NCBI RefSeq assembly: GCF_002863005.1
Contig: NZ_PKDG01000021.1
Location: 38,518-102,517, forward strand
Length of the DNA: 64,000 bases
Direction of reading: 5' to 3'
Source: Pseudoxanthomonas sp.
Lineage (GTDB): Bacteria > Pseudomonadota > Gammaproteobacteria > Xanthomonadales > Xanthomonadaceae
Shown here in pieces: positions 1-7,837 of the stretch. The notes beneath the pieces are model-generated. The model worked only from the letters and a program-made list of their open reading frames with translations, had not been told where the DNA came from and made no database searches. Within the stretch, counting starts at the first letter, position 1. Each line of letters begins with the position of its first letter. Both the position numbers and the translations under genes were made by a program.

Positions 1-2
1 AC

Positions 3-1040
3 GACGCGGCCGCGCGCGTGGGCGGCGTGGCCGACGCGGTGCTCGACCGGTTCGTCGTGCCTTTCACGGTAGACGGCCTGAGCCTGCGCATCACCGCCAG
101 TGCGGGCATCAGCCGTTGGCCCGAGGATGCCGCGCGGCTGGAGGAACTGGCGGCCAATGCCGACATCGCCATGTACTGCGCCAAGCGCGAAGGGCGCAAC
201 CGCGCCGTGCGCTTCGAGCCGCGCCTGCGCCAGGCGCAGCTGGCCCGCATCGGCGTGCGCGAGGCACTGGGCCAGGCCGTGGCGGCGGGGCAACTGGCGC
301 TGCATTACCAGCCGCAGGTGTGCGCGGACAGCGGACGGCTGCTCGGTGCCGAGGCGCTGCTGCGCTGGACCCATCCCGCGCTGGGCGTGGTGCCCCCCTC
401 GACCTTCATCCCGATCGCCGAAGAAGGCCCGCTGATCCTGGAGCTGGGCCGCTGGGTGATCGGCGAGGCCTGCCGGCAGATCGCGGCCTGGCATGCGCAG
501 GGGCGGGGCCATGTGCGGCTGGCCGTGAACCTGTCGGTGCGGCAGACGCGCGAGGACGCGCTGCCCGGGTTCATCGACGAGGTCTTGCGCAGCACGGGCG
601 TGCCCGCGCACTGCCTGGAGCTGGAAGTGACCGAAAGCGTGCTGATGGAGGACGCCGACGTGGCCGTCGCCCAGCTGGCCAGGCTGCGCGCCCGCGGGCT
701 GCACATGGCCATCGACGATTTCGGCACGGGTTACTCGTCGATGGCCTACCTGAAGCGCCTGCCGATCGACAAACTGAAGATCGACATGGCGTTCACCCAG
801 GCCGTGCCCGGCGATGGCGAAGCGATCGCCACGGCGATCCTGGCGATGGCGCACACGCTGGGCCTGAGCGTGGTGGCCGAAGGCGTGGAAACGCCGGCGC
901 AGCGCGATTTCTTCCGCCAGGCCGGTTGCCAGCAACTGCAGGGGTACCTGATCGGCCGTGCGGTGCCGGGCGACGAATTCGCGGCGCGCTGGCTCGCTGC
1001 CGTCGACGTGGCGCAAGGGGCGGTGTGCGTCGCGGGCTAG
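3..1040 (+). CDS. GGDEF-EAL cyclic-di-GMP protein, 5' end outside window
   Basis: This is the C-terminal part of a cyclic-di-GMP turnover protein; the frame is open to the window edge, so the N-terminus and the GGDEF signature are missing. The first ~70 residues are the tail of a GGDEF domain (NADIAMYCAKREGRN). A complete EAL phosphodiesterase domain follows. Visible conserved EAL elements are EALLRW, NLSVRQ, ELEVTES, IDDFGTGYSS, KIDM, AEGVET and LQGYLIG, so the metal- and substrate-binding residues look intact and hydrolysis of c-di-GMP is likely. An annotator could call a GTG at base 18, but homology runs upstream of it. It precedes a histidine kinase by about 180 bp. Whether the GGDEF half is active cannot be judged. 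Confidence 0.93.
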   Translation, partial: DAAARVGGVADAVLDRFVVPFTVDGLSLRITASAGISRWPEDAARLEELAANADIAMYCAKREGRNRAVRFEPRLRQAQLARIGVREALGQAVAAGQLALHYQPQVCADSGRLLGAEALLRWTHPALGVVPPSTFIPIAEEGPLILELGRWVIGEACRQIAAWHAQGRGHVRLAVNLSVRQTREDALPGFIDEVLRSTGVPAHCLELEVTESVLMEDADVAVAQLARLRARGLHMAIDDFGTGYSSMAYLKRLPIDKLKIDMAFTQAVPGDGEAIATAILAMAHTLGLSVVAEGVETPAQRDFFRQAGCQQLQGYLIGRAVPGDEFAARWLAAVDVAQGAVCVAG

Positions 1041-1219
1041 GCGAGGGCAGGCGACGCGGCGCGCGCACCGCGGCGGGTGAGGTACTGCATCGCGCCCGCA
1101 TCCTGCGCCGGTTCCTGAACAGCAACCCCTCACCTGATCCCGACCCTGCCAAGTTTCACGGGTCGCGCACGCCGACGGGCGGTAGGGTGGCGCATCGCCA
1201 TCAGACACCCCCCGCCTCC

Positions 1220-2611
1220 ATGGACAGCTCCTTGATGGCAGGTGGCGCGCACGCCTCTGCGGAGCAGCGCGTCCGCCTGTACGAAACCCTCCTGCAGACC
1301 ACGCCCGACCTGGTCTACATGTGGGACCTGCAGCACCGCTTCACCTACGCCAACGCCGCATTGCTGGCCATGTGGGGCAAGACCTGGGACGAAGCCATCG
1401 GCAAGAACTGCCTGGAGCTCGGCTACGAACCCTGGCACGCCGCCATGCACGACCGCGAGATCGAACAGGTCATCGCCACCCGCCAGCCCGTGCGCGGCGA
1501 CGTGCCCTTCAACGGCACCAACGGCCGCCGCATCTACGACTACCTGCTGGTGCCGGTCATCGGCCCCAGCGGCGAGGTGGAGGCCGTCGCCGGCACCACC
1601 CGCGACGTCACCGAACGCAAGCTGCACGAAGAAGCCCGCCGCAAGAGCGAAGAGCGCCTCGCCGCGATGGTCGACGCCACCTCCGACCTGGTCTATCGCA
1701 CCAACCGCGACTGGAGCGAAGTGGACATCGTCGGCGGCAGCCTGCTGTTCGGCCGCCACGGCACGCTGACCCCCGATTGGCTGGACGTGCTGGTGCACCC
1801 GGAAGACCGCGACCTCGTCGCCGATGCCATCACCCGCGCCCGCATCACCCAGACGCCCTTCAGCGCCGAGTACCGCCTGCGCGCCGAAGACGGGCACTGG
1901 GCGTGGGTGTCCTCGCGCGCGGTGCCCATCCGCCCCATCGGCGGCGAGGTGACCGAATGGTTCGGCGCCGCCACCGACATCACCGCGCGCCGGCAGCACG
2001 AAGAACACCAGCGCCTGCTGCTCAACGAACTCAACCACCGCGTCAAGAACACCCTGGCCATCGTGCAGTCGCTGGCCATGCAGACGCTGCGCGGGGCCGA
2101 CGACATCGGCGCGGCCTGCGACCGCTTCGAAGCGCGCCTGCACGCGCTGGCGCAGGCGCACGACGTGCTGACCCGCCAGGAATGGGACCACGCCCCGCTG
2201 CACGACATCGTGCGCACCGCCATCGCCCCGTGCCTGGTCGACGATTCCGACCGCTTCGACATCGAGGGCCCCGACATGCAGCTGGACCCGCAACGCGCCC
2301 TGGTGCTGTCGATGGCGCTGCACGAGCTGTGCACCAACGCGATGAAGTACGGCGCGCTGTCGCGCAAGCCCGGACGCGTGCGCATCCACTGGCGCGCCGA
2401 AGCGGTGCAGGGGCGCCACAGCCTGGTGCTGTCGTGGGAGGAACACGACGGCCCGCCGGTCGTCGTTCCCGACCACCGCGGCTTCGGCTCGCGCCTGATC
2501 GAGCGCGGACTGCGCCACGACCTGGGCGGCGACGTCGCCCTCGATTTCGACAAGGCCGGCGTGAAGTGCCGGATCACCGCCCCCATGCCCGACCTAGGAG
2601 TGGCCGCATGA
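1220..2611 (+). CDS. PAS-PAS sensor histidine kinase, HWE family
   Basis: Predicted 463-aa soluble sensor kinase with no transmembrane segment. Two PAS/PAC modules are seen: about residues 20-140 (ending AVAGTTRDVTERK) and 145-260 (ending FGAATDITARR). The dimerisation/phosphoacceptor region follows with LNHRVKNTLA, the candidate phospho-His being H273. The ATPase part has a His in its N box (LHELCTNAMKYG) and a W-x-E motif (LSWEEHDG), which define the HWE kinase family common in light and general-stress sensing. I chose the ATG at 1220 because PAS homology starts just after it; the open frame extends far upstream but that is a shadow of the preceding gene. Its stop overlaps the ATG of a receiver-domain gene (ATGA), so the two probably form a translationally coupled pair. 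The ligand or cofactor is unknown. Confidence 0.9.
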   Translation: MDSSLMAGGAHASAEQRVRLYETLLQTTPDLVYMWDLQHRFTYANAALLAMWGKTWDEAIGKNCLELGYEPWHAAMHDREIEQVIATRQPVRGDVPFNGTNGRRIYDYLLVPVIGPSGEVEAVAGTTRDVTERKLHEEARRKSEERLAAMVDATSDLVYRTNRDWSEVDIVGGSLLFGRHGTLTPDWLDVLVHPEDRDLVADAITRARITQTPFSAEYRLRAEDGHWAWVSSRAVPIRPIGGEVTEWFGAATDITARRQHEEHQRLLLNELNHRVKNTLAIVQSLAMQTLRGADDIGAACDRFEARLHALAQAHDVLTRQEWDHAPLHDIVRTAIAPCLVDDSDRFDIEGPDMQLDPQRALVLSMALHELCTNAMKYGALSRKPGRVRIHWRAEAVQGRHSLVLSWEEHDGPPVVVPDHRGFGSRLIERGLRHDLGGDVALDFDKAGVKCRITAPMPDLGVAA

Positions 2612-2973
2612 CGACGACCGAACCGGCACCGCGTGTCTTCATCGTGGAAGACGAATCGATGCTGGTGATGCTGCTGGAAGACCTGCTGCCCACGCTGGGC
2701 TACGAGGTGGTGGGCAGCGCCGGCTCGGTGGAGCAGGCGCTGGCCGACCTGGCCGATGCGCAGATCGACCTGGCGGTGGTGGACGTGAACCTGGCGGGGA
2801 CGCAGTCGTTCCCGATCGCCGATGCGCTGCGCGAGCGCGGGGTGCCGTTCCTGTTCACCACCGGCTACGGCCAGCAGGGGCTGCCCGAGCGCTTCGCCGA
2901 CGCGCACGTACTGGCCAAGCCGTTCCGTCGTCATGACATCGAAGCCGCGTTGACGCGCCTGCGCTCGGCCTAG
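2608..2973 (+). CDS. single-domain response regulator (receiver only)
   Basis: A 121-aa stand-alone receiver domain. Acidic pocket residues E14/D15, phosphoacceptor D59 (AVVDVNLAG), T84/T85 and K104 (LAKPF) are all visible. There is no output domain, so it probably acts as a phosphate shuttle or binding partner, as is typical of receivers paired with HWE kinases. The start overlaps the stop of the kinase in an ATGA arrangement, implying coupled translation and making that kinase the obvious partner. The VNLAG wording after the phospho-Asp and the FTTGYG segment are typical of receivers paired with HWE/HisKA_2 kinases. Confidence 0.9.
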   Translation: MTTTEPAPRVFIVEDESMLVMLLEDLLPTLGYEVVGSAGSVEQALADLADAQIDLAVVDVNLAGTQSFPIADALRERGVPFLFTTGYGQQGLPERFADAHVLAKPFRRHDIEAALTRLRSA

Positions 2974-3026
2974 TCACCATCCGTACGTCTCGGCACGCGC
3001 AGCGCACGCGATGTGCGCGTGCGCGG

Positions 3027-3254
3027 TCAGGCGGGGGTGGGATCGTTGTCGCCGTGCACGTACGGCACGCCCAGCAGGCGCGACAGCGCATGCAGCCGGC
3101 GCAGGGCCGCCGAGCGCAGATGCATGGGCGCTGCATCGTAGACCTGCGTCCACAAACCACGCAGGAAGGCATGCGGGTCGCCGATGTCGGCGCCGGACCG
3201 GACCAGGAATTCGGCGTCGTTCAGACGCGCGTCGATGCGTTCTTGGCAGAGCAT
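3027..3254 (-). CDS. small conserved-looking hypothetical protein (75 aa)
   Basis: A 75-aa soluble protein with no recognised domain, no signal peptide and no transmembrane segment. It begins MLCQERIDARLNDAEFL and contains an aromatic/helical core (AFLRGLWTQVYD, LRRLHALSRLLGVPYVHGD). The amino-acid composition and GC3 pattern look like real coding sequence rather than a shadow frame, and nothing convincing is coded on the opposite strand. It stands alone, convergent with the receiver gene at 2608-2973. Function not recognised. Confidence 0.6.
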   Translation of the reverse strand: MLCQERIDARLNDAEFLVRSGADIGDPHAFLRGLWTQVYDAAPMHLRSAALRRLHALSRLLGVPYVHGDNDPTPA

Positions 3255-3428
3255 GGAATGAATGTGGGGCGTGTCGCGTCAACATTCTGTGCTCGGCGTG
3301 CATGCGTGTTCAGCGCGCAGTCGCTTTGTTCATGCATCGTGACCGCAGGCTGAAAACGCACGCGCCACGCTCACGATCCGTCAACGTATTCCTCCGCAGG
3401 CTGGTCGCTCGCAAGCGAGGAACCCGCC

Positions 3429-3614
3429 ATGGATCGCAAGACCCGGGACACCACACGCGTGTCGCCCAATCCGATCGAGGAACAGCGTCGCCCCGATGGC
3501 GACGTCGTGCCCGGCGAATCGCCGGGCAAGCGCACCAACGACGAACGCAACGATCCCGCCGCCGAACCCGGCGCGAAGGACGGGCAACCTCGCCGACATC
3601 CCCCGCAGATCTGA
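3429..3614 (+). CDS. small hydrophilic hypothetical protein (61 aa)
   Basis: A 61-aa, very hydrophilic and probably disordered protein rich in R, D, E, P and N, without hydrophobic segments. A GAGGAA ribosome-binding site lies 7-8 bases before the ATG. It is the first of three tiny genes (3429, 3624, 3850) in the same orientation with gaps of 9-31 bp, leading to the histidine kinase at 4224. No domain is recognised. Small charged proteins of this type are common in Xanthomonadaceae stress loci, but that link is inference. Confidence 0.55.
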   Translation: MDRKTRDTTRVSPNPIEEQRRPDGDVVPGESPGKRTNDERNDPAAEPGAKDGQPRRHPPQI

Positions 3615-3623
3615 GGACACACC

Positions 3624-3818
3624 ATGACCCCACTCGACAAACCGCTTCGCCGCGAGCTGACCCTGGGCGAGCAGGCCTACACGCTGACCATCGACCCCGC
3701 CGGCTTGAAGCTGGTGGAAAAAGGGCGCCGCAACGGCGTGGAAGTGCGCTGGGCCGATCTGGTCTCCGGCGACGCGGCCATCGCGGCGGCATTGCAGGCA
3801 TCCACCTCGGACAAGTAA
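3624..3818 (+). CDS. small hypothetical protein (64 aa)
   Basis: A 64-aa protein that looks folded: it reads as beta hairpins (RRELTLGEQAYTLTIDPAGLKLVEKGRRNGVEVRWADL) followed by a short helix (DAAIAAALQAS). A GAGGACA ribosome-binding site precedes the ATG. It starts 9 bp after the stop of the 61-aa gene, so co-transcription is likely. No signal peptide or membrane segment. Function not recognised; the strand-loop-strand pattern may be a small binding domain. Confidence 0.62.
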   Translation: MTPLDKPLRRELTLGEQAYTLTIDPAGLKLVEKGRRNGVEVRWADLVSGDAAIAAALQASTSDK

Positions 3819-3849
3819 GCGCGCCGTGTCGGCGCGCAGGAGCATCGTC

Positions 3850-4134
3850 ATGACACCTCGCATCGACATCGCCGCGCACGGCACGCCGACGCCCACTGAG
3901 CCGGGCAAGCCGACACCGCCCGGCCAGCCCACGCCACCCGGCACGCCGTCCGAGCCCGGCAGGCCCAGTCCGCCGGGCACGCCGAGCGATCCGTATCGGC
4001 CGGAGGATCCGGGCAGGCCGCCGATGCCGCGCGACCCCGGCGATCCCGACGACACCCCGGTCGGCCCGGATCAACCCCCGGACGATCCGGTCCACATCGA
4101 CGATCCGCGCGAGCCGCGCAGCATCGCCGACTGA
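3850..4134 (+). CDS. proline-rich low-complexity protein (94 aa)
   Basis: A 94-aa protein dominated by Pro, Gly, Thr, Asp and Arg. About residues 10-80 consist of G-x-P-x-x-P type repeats (GKPTPPGQPTPPGTPSEPG and variants), giving a collagen- or polyproline-like extended chain with an acidic C-terminus. No signal peptide was found. The ATG at 3850 is preferred over the upstream GTG at 3826 because an AGGAG box lies 7 bases before it. It follows the 64-aa gene by 31 bp and precedes the histidine kinase by about 90 bp. It may be a linker or surface-coating peptide; function unknown. Confidence 0.55.
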   Translation: MTPRIDIAAHGTPTPTEPGKPTPPGQPTPPGTPSEPGRPSPPGTPSDPYRPEDPGRPPMPRDPGDPDDTPVGPDQPPDDPVHIDDPREPRSIAD

Positions 4135-4223
4135 CCGCGCACCACCGCACCACTGCACCAGGACAGGGGAATCACGTAGACGACTGTCAGCCCACAACGA
4201 ACAAGGAATCCCACGGAGTGTTC

Positions 4224-5363
4224 ATGCGACTTGCCGATTTCATAGAGGAAAACACGCAGCAGATCCTCGACGATGCCGTCGAGTTCGCCGTCACGCAGGC
4301 CCCCGAAGGCGCGAAGCTGAACCACAAGCGGCTGCGCAACGACATTCCGTTGATCCTGCGCGAGATCGTGGCCGACCTGCGGACGGAACAGAGTTCGGCG
4401 CAGCAGCACGCCAAGTCGCAGGGGCGGGCGCCGTCGCCGGCCGGTCCCGAATCCGCCGCGACCCGCCACGGACGCAGCCGTGCGGACGATGGGTTCGGCG
4501 TCAACCAGATGATCGCCGAGTACCGCGCGTTGCGCGCCTCGGTGCTGCGGCGGTGGGCGGCCGATGAAGCCCTGCTGGCCACCTCCATCGACGACATGGT
4601 CCGCTTCAACGAAGCCATCGACCAGGCCGTGGCCGAGTCGCTGGTGGAGTTCTCGCGCACGGTGGAGTCGTGGCGCAACGTCTTCCTCGGTGCACTGGGC
4701 CACGATCTGCGGGGTCCGCTCACTGCGGTGGTGGGCACGGCGGAATTCCTGCTGGACAGCACCCGTGGCACGCCGCACGCCCGGCAGGCCGAACGCATCC
4801 TCAACGGGGGCGTGCAACTGAGCCGCCTGGTCGACGGCCTGCTCGACTACAGCAAGAGCACGCTGGGCGCCGGCATGACGCTGCATCGTGCGCCCTGCGA
4901 CCTGGCGGCGGCCGTCAGCGACGAAGTCGATCTGCTGCGCACGACGCTGCACGACGTCACCCTCACCCTGCATGTCGAATGCGACGATGCGTCCGGCCAC
5001 TTCGACGACGCCCGCCTGCGCGAGGCCGTGCACAACCTGGTCACCAACGCGGCAAAGTACGGCGAGGCGGGCGGCGACATCCGCGTCACCGTCGACGGCG
5101 ACGAGGACAGCGCCTGCATCGCCGTCAGCAACGCAGGCGACGCACTGTCCACCGACGCCCTGAACGCGCTGTTCGATCCGTTGCGCCGCGGCTCCCGCCA
5201 GGCCCACCACGGTGAACACACCAGCCTGGGCCTGGGTCTGTTCATCGTGCGCGAGATCGCCTCCGCGCACGGCGGCGACGTCACCGCCCGCGTGGAAGAC
5301 GGACGCACGATCTTCGTCATCCGCCTGCCGCGCGAGAAGGAAGACGCCCCCGTCGCCGCGTGA
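4224..5363 (+). CDS. sensor histidine kinase with RsbRD-like N-terminus
   Basis: A 379-aa soluble histidine kinase. Residues ~1-145 form an all-helical N-terminal sensor resembling RsbRD_N domains (MIAEYRALRASVLRRW; DMVRFNEAIDQAVAESL). The HisKA box contains FLGALGHDLRGPLTA with H160 the likely phosphoacceptor. The HATPase domain shows the N box NLVTNAAKYG and the G box SLGLGLFIVREI near the C-terminus. The ATG at 4224 is chosen with GGAG just upstream; a GTG six bases earlier is possible. No response regulator is adjacent, so the partner is unknown. It lies directly downstream of three tiny genes and just upstream of a repeat array. A general-stress or redox sensing role is inference. Confidence 0.88.
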   Translation: MRLADFIEENTQQILDDAVEFAVTQAPEGAKLNHKRLRNDIPLILREIVADLRTEQSSAQQHAKSQGRAPSPAGPESAATRHGRSRADDGFGVNQMIAEYRALRASVLRRWAADEALLATSIDDMVRFNEAIDQAVAESLVEFSRTVESWRNVFLGALGHDLRGPLTAVVGTAEFLLDSTRGTPHARQAERILNGGVQLSRLVDGLLDYSKSTLGAGMTLHRAPCDLAAAVSDEVDLLRTTLHDVTLTLHVECDDASGHFDDARLREAVHNLVTNAAKYGEAGGDIRVTVDGDEDSACIAVSNAGDALSTDALNALFDPLRRGSRQAHHGEHTSLGLGLFIVREIASAHGGDVTARVEDGRTIFVIRLPREKEDAPVAA

Positions 5364-5390
5364 GTCCGGGGGCAGCCGTCGAACCAACAC

Positions 5391-5690
5391 ACGAATCTCC
5401 GCTCCCTTCTCCCCGTGACAACGGGGAGAAGGTGCCGAAGGCGGATGAGGGGCGTTGTCCCGTCAGCGCACGCCCACTCAATCTTCGATCCACAAGAATC
5501 TCCGCTCTCCTTCTCCCCGTGACAGCGGGGAGAAGGTGCCGAAGGCGGATGAGGGGCGCTGTCCCGTCAGCGCACGCCCACGCAACCTTCGATCCACACG
5601 AATCTCCGCTCTCCTTCTCCCCGTGACAACGGGGAGAAGGTGCCGAAGGCGGATGAGGGGCGCTGTCCCGTCAGCGCACGCCCACTCAAC
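5391..5690 (+). repeat. three tandem copies of a ~104-bp repeat with REP-like hairpin core
   Basis: Three near-identical units start at about 5393, 5496 and 5600 (spacing 103 and 104 bp). Each has a palindromic core, CCTTCTCCCCG, a 5-6 base loop (TGACAA or TGACAG) and CGGGGAGAAGG, followed by TGCCGAAGGCGGATGAGGGG and a shared tail ending near CGCACGCCCACTCAA. The units differ by a few substitutions and one inserted T in units 2 and 3. The array fills the 517-bp gap between the histidine kinase and the next gene; no credible gene lies in it. The same core occurs singly at 9591 and as an inverted pair at 17808/17906. Confidence 0.85.
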
Positions 5691-5880
5691 CCGCGCGCAC
5701 ACATCGCACCCGTAGCGCACGCGCATCGCCCGCGCATTGCCAGATGTTGCCGCCCTGTATGCACCAACCTGAAGCCAGTGCACACGATGGTCACGCGCGA
5801 TGGGGAAGATCGACTGCACGCCGCACGCAACGCTGCTTGCGTCGGTCTTTCCCCTCACTTATTTCAGCAAGGACATGACG

Positions 5881-6633
5881 ATGACGCGCGATACCTCAGA
5901 ACGTGATGCAAACCGTGATCCCCTTTCCGGCGCACCCGGCGCACACCCGGTCGGCGTGGGCGTGGGCGGCGTGGCCGGTGGCATGGCCGCCGGTGCCGTG
6001 GCCGGCACCGTGTTCGGACCGATCGGTACGCTGATCGGCGCCGCCGCCGGCACCGTCATCGGCGCGGCCGCGGGCAAGGGCGTGGCCGAGCGGCTGGATC
6101 CCACCAGCGAAGTCGAGTACTGGCGCGAGACCTCGCGCACGCGTCCGTACTATTCGGACGAACACGACTTCCAGCGCGATTACGCGGGCGTCTACCATGC
6201 CGGCGCGGTGGCCCGCGGCGAGTACCCCGAGCAGTCGTGGGAAGACACCGAGCGCCGCCTGCAGTCCGGCTGGGAAGAGCGTCGCGGCGAATCGCGGCTG
6301 GAGTGGGAGCAGGCGCGCCCGGCGCTGCAGGATGCCTGGGAGCGTGCGGACCGCACCTACAATGCCTACGCGCGCAGCGATGAGCAGTTCGCGCAGCGTT
6401 TCGATAGCGCGCCGTACCGCCAGGACGGCGACGACTTCGATGATTACCGCTCGGCCTATCGCTACGGCACCTATGCCCGCGCGCAGTACGCCGACCGCGA
6501 GTGGGACGACAGCCTGGCCAGCGATCTGGAACGCGGTTGGGACCGCGCCCGCGCCGGCTCGCGCCTGACGTGGGAGCGCGCCAAGCACGCCGTCGCCGAC
6601 GCGTTCACGCTCGACCGCCAGCGTCCGCACTGA
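5881..6633 (+). CDS. glycine-zipper protein with acidic repeat domain (250 aa)
   Basis: The N-terminal third holds a glycine-zipper double hairpin (VGVGVGGVAGGMAAGAVAG, then IGAAAGTVIGAAAGKG) that should insert into or associate with a membrane. The rest is hydrophilic, aromatic and acidic with three related blocks built around W-E-x-x-R: SWEDTERRLQSGWEERRG, AWERADRTYNAY and EWDDSLASDLERGWDRAR, the last two ending in segments such as LTWERAKHA. I chose the ATG at 5881 because AAGGA lies 7 bases upstream; the ATG at 5875 is too close to it. A cell-envelope stress role is inference from the fold class. It is followed by an 11-bp perfect hairpin and then the host-attachment-family gene. Confidence 0.8.
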   Translation: MTRDTSERDANRDPLSGAPGAHPVGVGVGGVAGGMAAGAVAGTVFGPIGTLIGAAAGTVIGAAAGKGVAERLDPTSEVEYWRETSRTRPYYSDEHDFQRDYAGVYHAGAVARGEYPEQSWEDTERRLQSGWEERRGESRLEWEQARPALQDAWERADRTYNAYARSDEQFAQRFDSAPYRQDGDDFDDYRSAYRYGTYARAQYADREWDDSLASDLERGWDRARAGSRLTWERAKHAVADAFTLDRQRPH

Positions 6634-6649
6634 GTCATCGAACCGCATC

Positions 6650-6680
6650 GCGCCGCGTCTTCCTCGCGGAGACGCGGCGC
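6650..6680 (+). terminator. hairpin between 5881 gene and 6717 gene, possible terminator
   Basis: Perfect 11-bp inverted repeat GCGCCGCGTCT (6650-6660) / AGACGCGGCGC (6670-6680) with a 9-base loop, 16 bases after the stop of the glycine-zipper gene. No clear T-tract follows, so it could instead be an mRNA-stabilising or attenuating hairpin between co-transcribed genes. Confidence 0.45.
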
Positions 6681-6716
6681 CTGCCTGCCCTGTATTTGCA
6701 CAAGGAGAGTCATCCC

Positions 6717-7118
6717 ATGAAGGCATTACCCACCGACGCCCTGGTTGTCGTGGCCGACGGCGAGGGCGCGCGCCTGTTCCGCAACCGCGGTGAGAACGGC
6801 ACGGTGTCGCTGCACCAGTACGACCTGCTCGAATTGATGAACCTGGACGACGACGGCCCCGCCGGCAGCATGCCGGGCGAGTCGTCCAGCCGGCAGATCG
6901 ACGAAGCCACGTTCGCCAAGCAACTCGCGAAAGGGCTGAACTCCGGCGCGCTGCGGCAGCAGTACGACCACCTGGTGCTGGTCGCCGATCCGGTCACCCT
7001 CGGCCGCATGCGGCCGTTGCTGCACAAGGAAACCACGCAGCGCATCGTGGCGGAGATCGGCAAGGACCTGACCAACACGCGCCTGGATGCCATCGAACAG
7101 GCGCTCGCCGCGGCATGA
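6717..7118 (+). CDS. host attachment protein family (AtsA/Rha-like), 133 aa
   Basis: A 133-aa protein resembling the bacterial 'host attachment protein' family: ALVVVADGEGARLFRNRGENG near the N-terminus, then a variable middle and VLVADPVTLGRMRPLLHKET followed by EIGKDLTNTRLDAIEQAL. The family adopts a release-factor eRF1-like fold (baeRF group) and was named from plant-surface attachment phenotypes; the biochemical role is not settled. AAGGAGAG lies 7-10 bases before the ATG. Its stop overlaps the start of a thioredoxin-like gene (ATGA), suggesting the two are made together. No signal peptide, so the product is expected in the cytoplasm despite the name. Confidence 0.85.
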   Translation: MKALPTDALVVVADGEGARLFRNRGENGTVSLHQYDLLELMNLDDDGPAGSMPGESSSRQIDEATFAKQLAKGLNSGALRQQYDHLVLVADPVTLGRMRPLLHKETTQRIVAEIGKDLTNTRLDAIEQALAAA

Positions 7119-7450
7119 CCTACCGCGCGGACTACCTGCCTACCGAGCCGACGCGCAGCGCGGTGGAGGCGATGCCGGGCAGGGTGCTGCTGGAGTTCGG
7201 TGCGTCCTGGTGCGGACACTGCCAGGGCGCGCAGGCCGCGATCCGCGACGTGATCGCGCGCATGCCGGGCCTGACCCATCTCAAGGTGGAAGACGGCAAG
7301 GGTCGTCCGCTCGGGCGCGCATTCGGTGTGCGCCTGTGGCCCACGCTCGTGCTGCTGGAACAGGGTCAGGAGCGCGCACGCGCCGTGCGGCCGGTCACGG
7401 CGGACGCCCTGCACGACGCACTCGCGGTCGCATCACCGCCCGATCGCTGA
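7115..7450 (+). CDS. thioredoxin-family protein (CGHC)
   Basis: A 111-aa thioredoxin-fold protein. The active site is ASWCGHCQGA at about residues 29-38, and a conserved cis-Pro segment is seen in LWPTLVLLEQG. CGHC rather than CGPC is typical of more oxidising, isomerase-like thioredoxins. No signal peptide is visible, so it probably acts as a cytoplasmic disulfide reductase. It overlaps the preceding host-attachment-family gene by 4 bp, implying coupled translation, and that protein may be its partner or substrate (inference). Confidence 0.9.
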   Translation: MTYRADYLPTEPTRSAVEAMPGRVLLEFGASWCGHCQGAQAAIRDVIARMPGLTHLKVEDGKGRPLGRAFGVRLWPTLVLLEQGQERARAVRPVTADALHDALAVASPPDR

Positions 7451-7468
7451 CGGCACGGCAGGCAGGGG

Positions 7469-7687
7469 TCAGCGCGGCACCGTATCGCGCGCGTCCGGGT
7501 AATCGCGTCCGGGATCGCGGGGTGTCTTCTCCTCGTGCGGGATGTCGGGCTGATCGTGGTCTTTCCACGTCGCATCATCGTTGCGGTGCTTGTCGGGCGT
7601 GTTCGCCTTCTCGCCATCGCTGTGCGGGTTGGAACGCGTGCCGGGCGTCATGGGATCACTCGCGCGGTGGAGGGACATCGATTCCAT
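7469..7687 (-). CDS. small hydrophilic hypothetical protein (~72 aa)
   Basis: A charged, probably disordered peptide (SNPHSDGEKANTPDKHRNDD, then HEEKTPRDPGRDYPDARD). No domain, signal or membrane segment. The start is uncertain: ATGs at 7687, 7678 and 7651 are all in frame and none has a strong ribosome-binding site. It is convergent with the thioredoxin-like gene, with 18 bp between stops. Its composition resembles the 61-aa protein at 3429-3614, but no clear alignment is visible. Confidence 0.42.
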   Translation of the reverse strand: MESMSLHRASDPMTPGTRSNPHSDGEKANTPDKHRNDDATWKDHDQPDIPHEEKTPRDPGRDYPDARDTVPR

Positions 7688-7837
7688 GCCATCGGCGGTG
7701 ATGGCAGGGTGAGGTAGTGATGTTCGGTCAGATCGCATGGGAGACGCGGCACAACGCGCAACACGCAACGCGCTCGAGCGTGCGCGCGGACTCCGCGGCT
7801 AGTCAGCCCGGCGCCCGAGCGGTGGCGGAAATGCCGA

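Noticed and set aside
1130..2518. Long leftward open frame (462 codons) opposite the histidine kinase
   Set aside because: It is antisense to a clear PAS-PAS-HWE kinase; its translation is Ala/Gly/Gln/His-rich shadow sequence typical of high-GC DNA.
5391..5690. Regularly spaced direct repeats suggesting a CRISPR array
   Set aside because: The whole ~104-bp unit is repeated, including what would be the spacer, only three copies exist, and no cas genes are nearby.
6717..7118. Prophage or phage-attachment gene from the name 'host attachment protein'
   Set aside because: The family is chromosomal and cytoplasmic; no phage genes, integrase or attachment sites are nearby.
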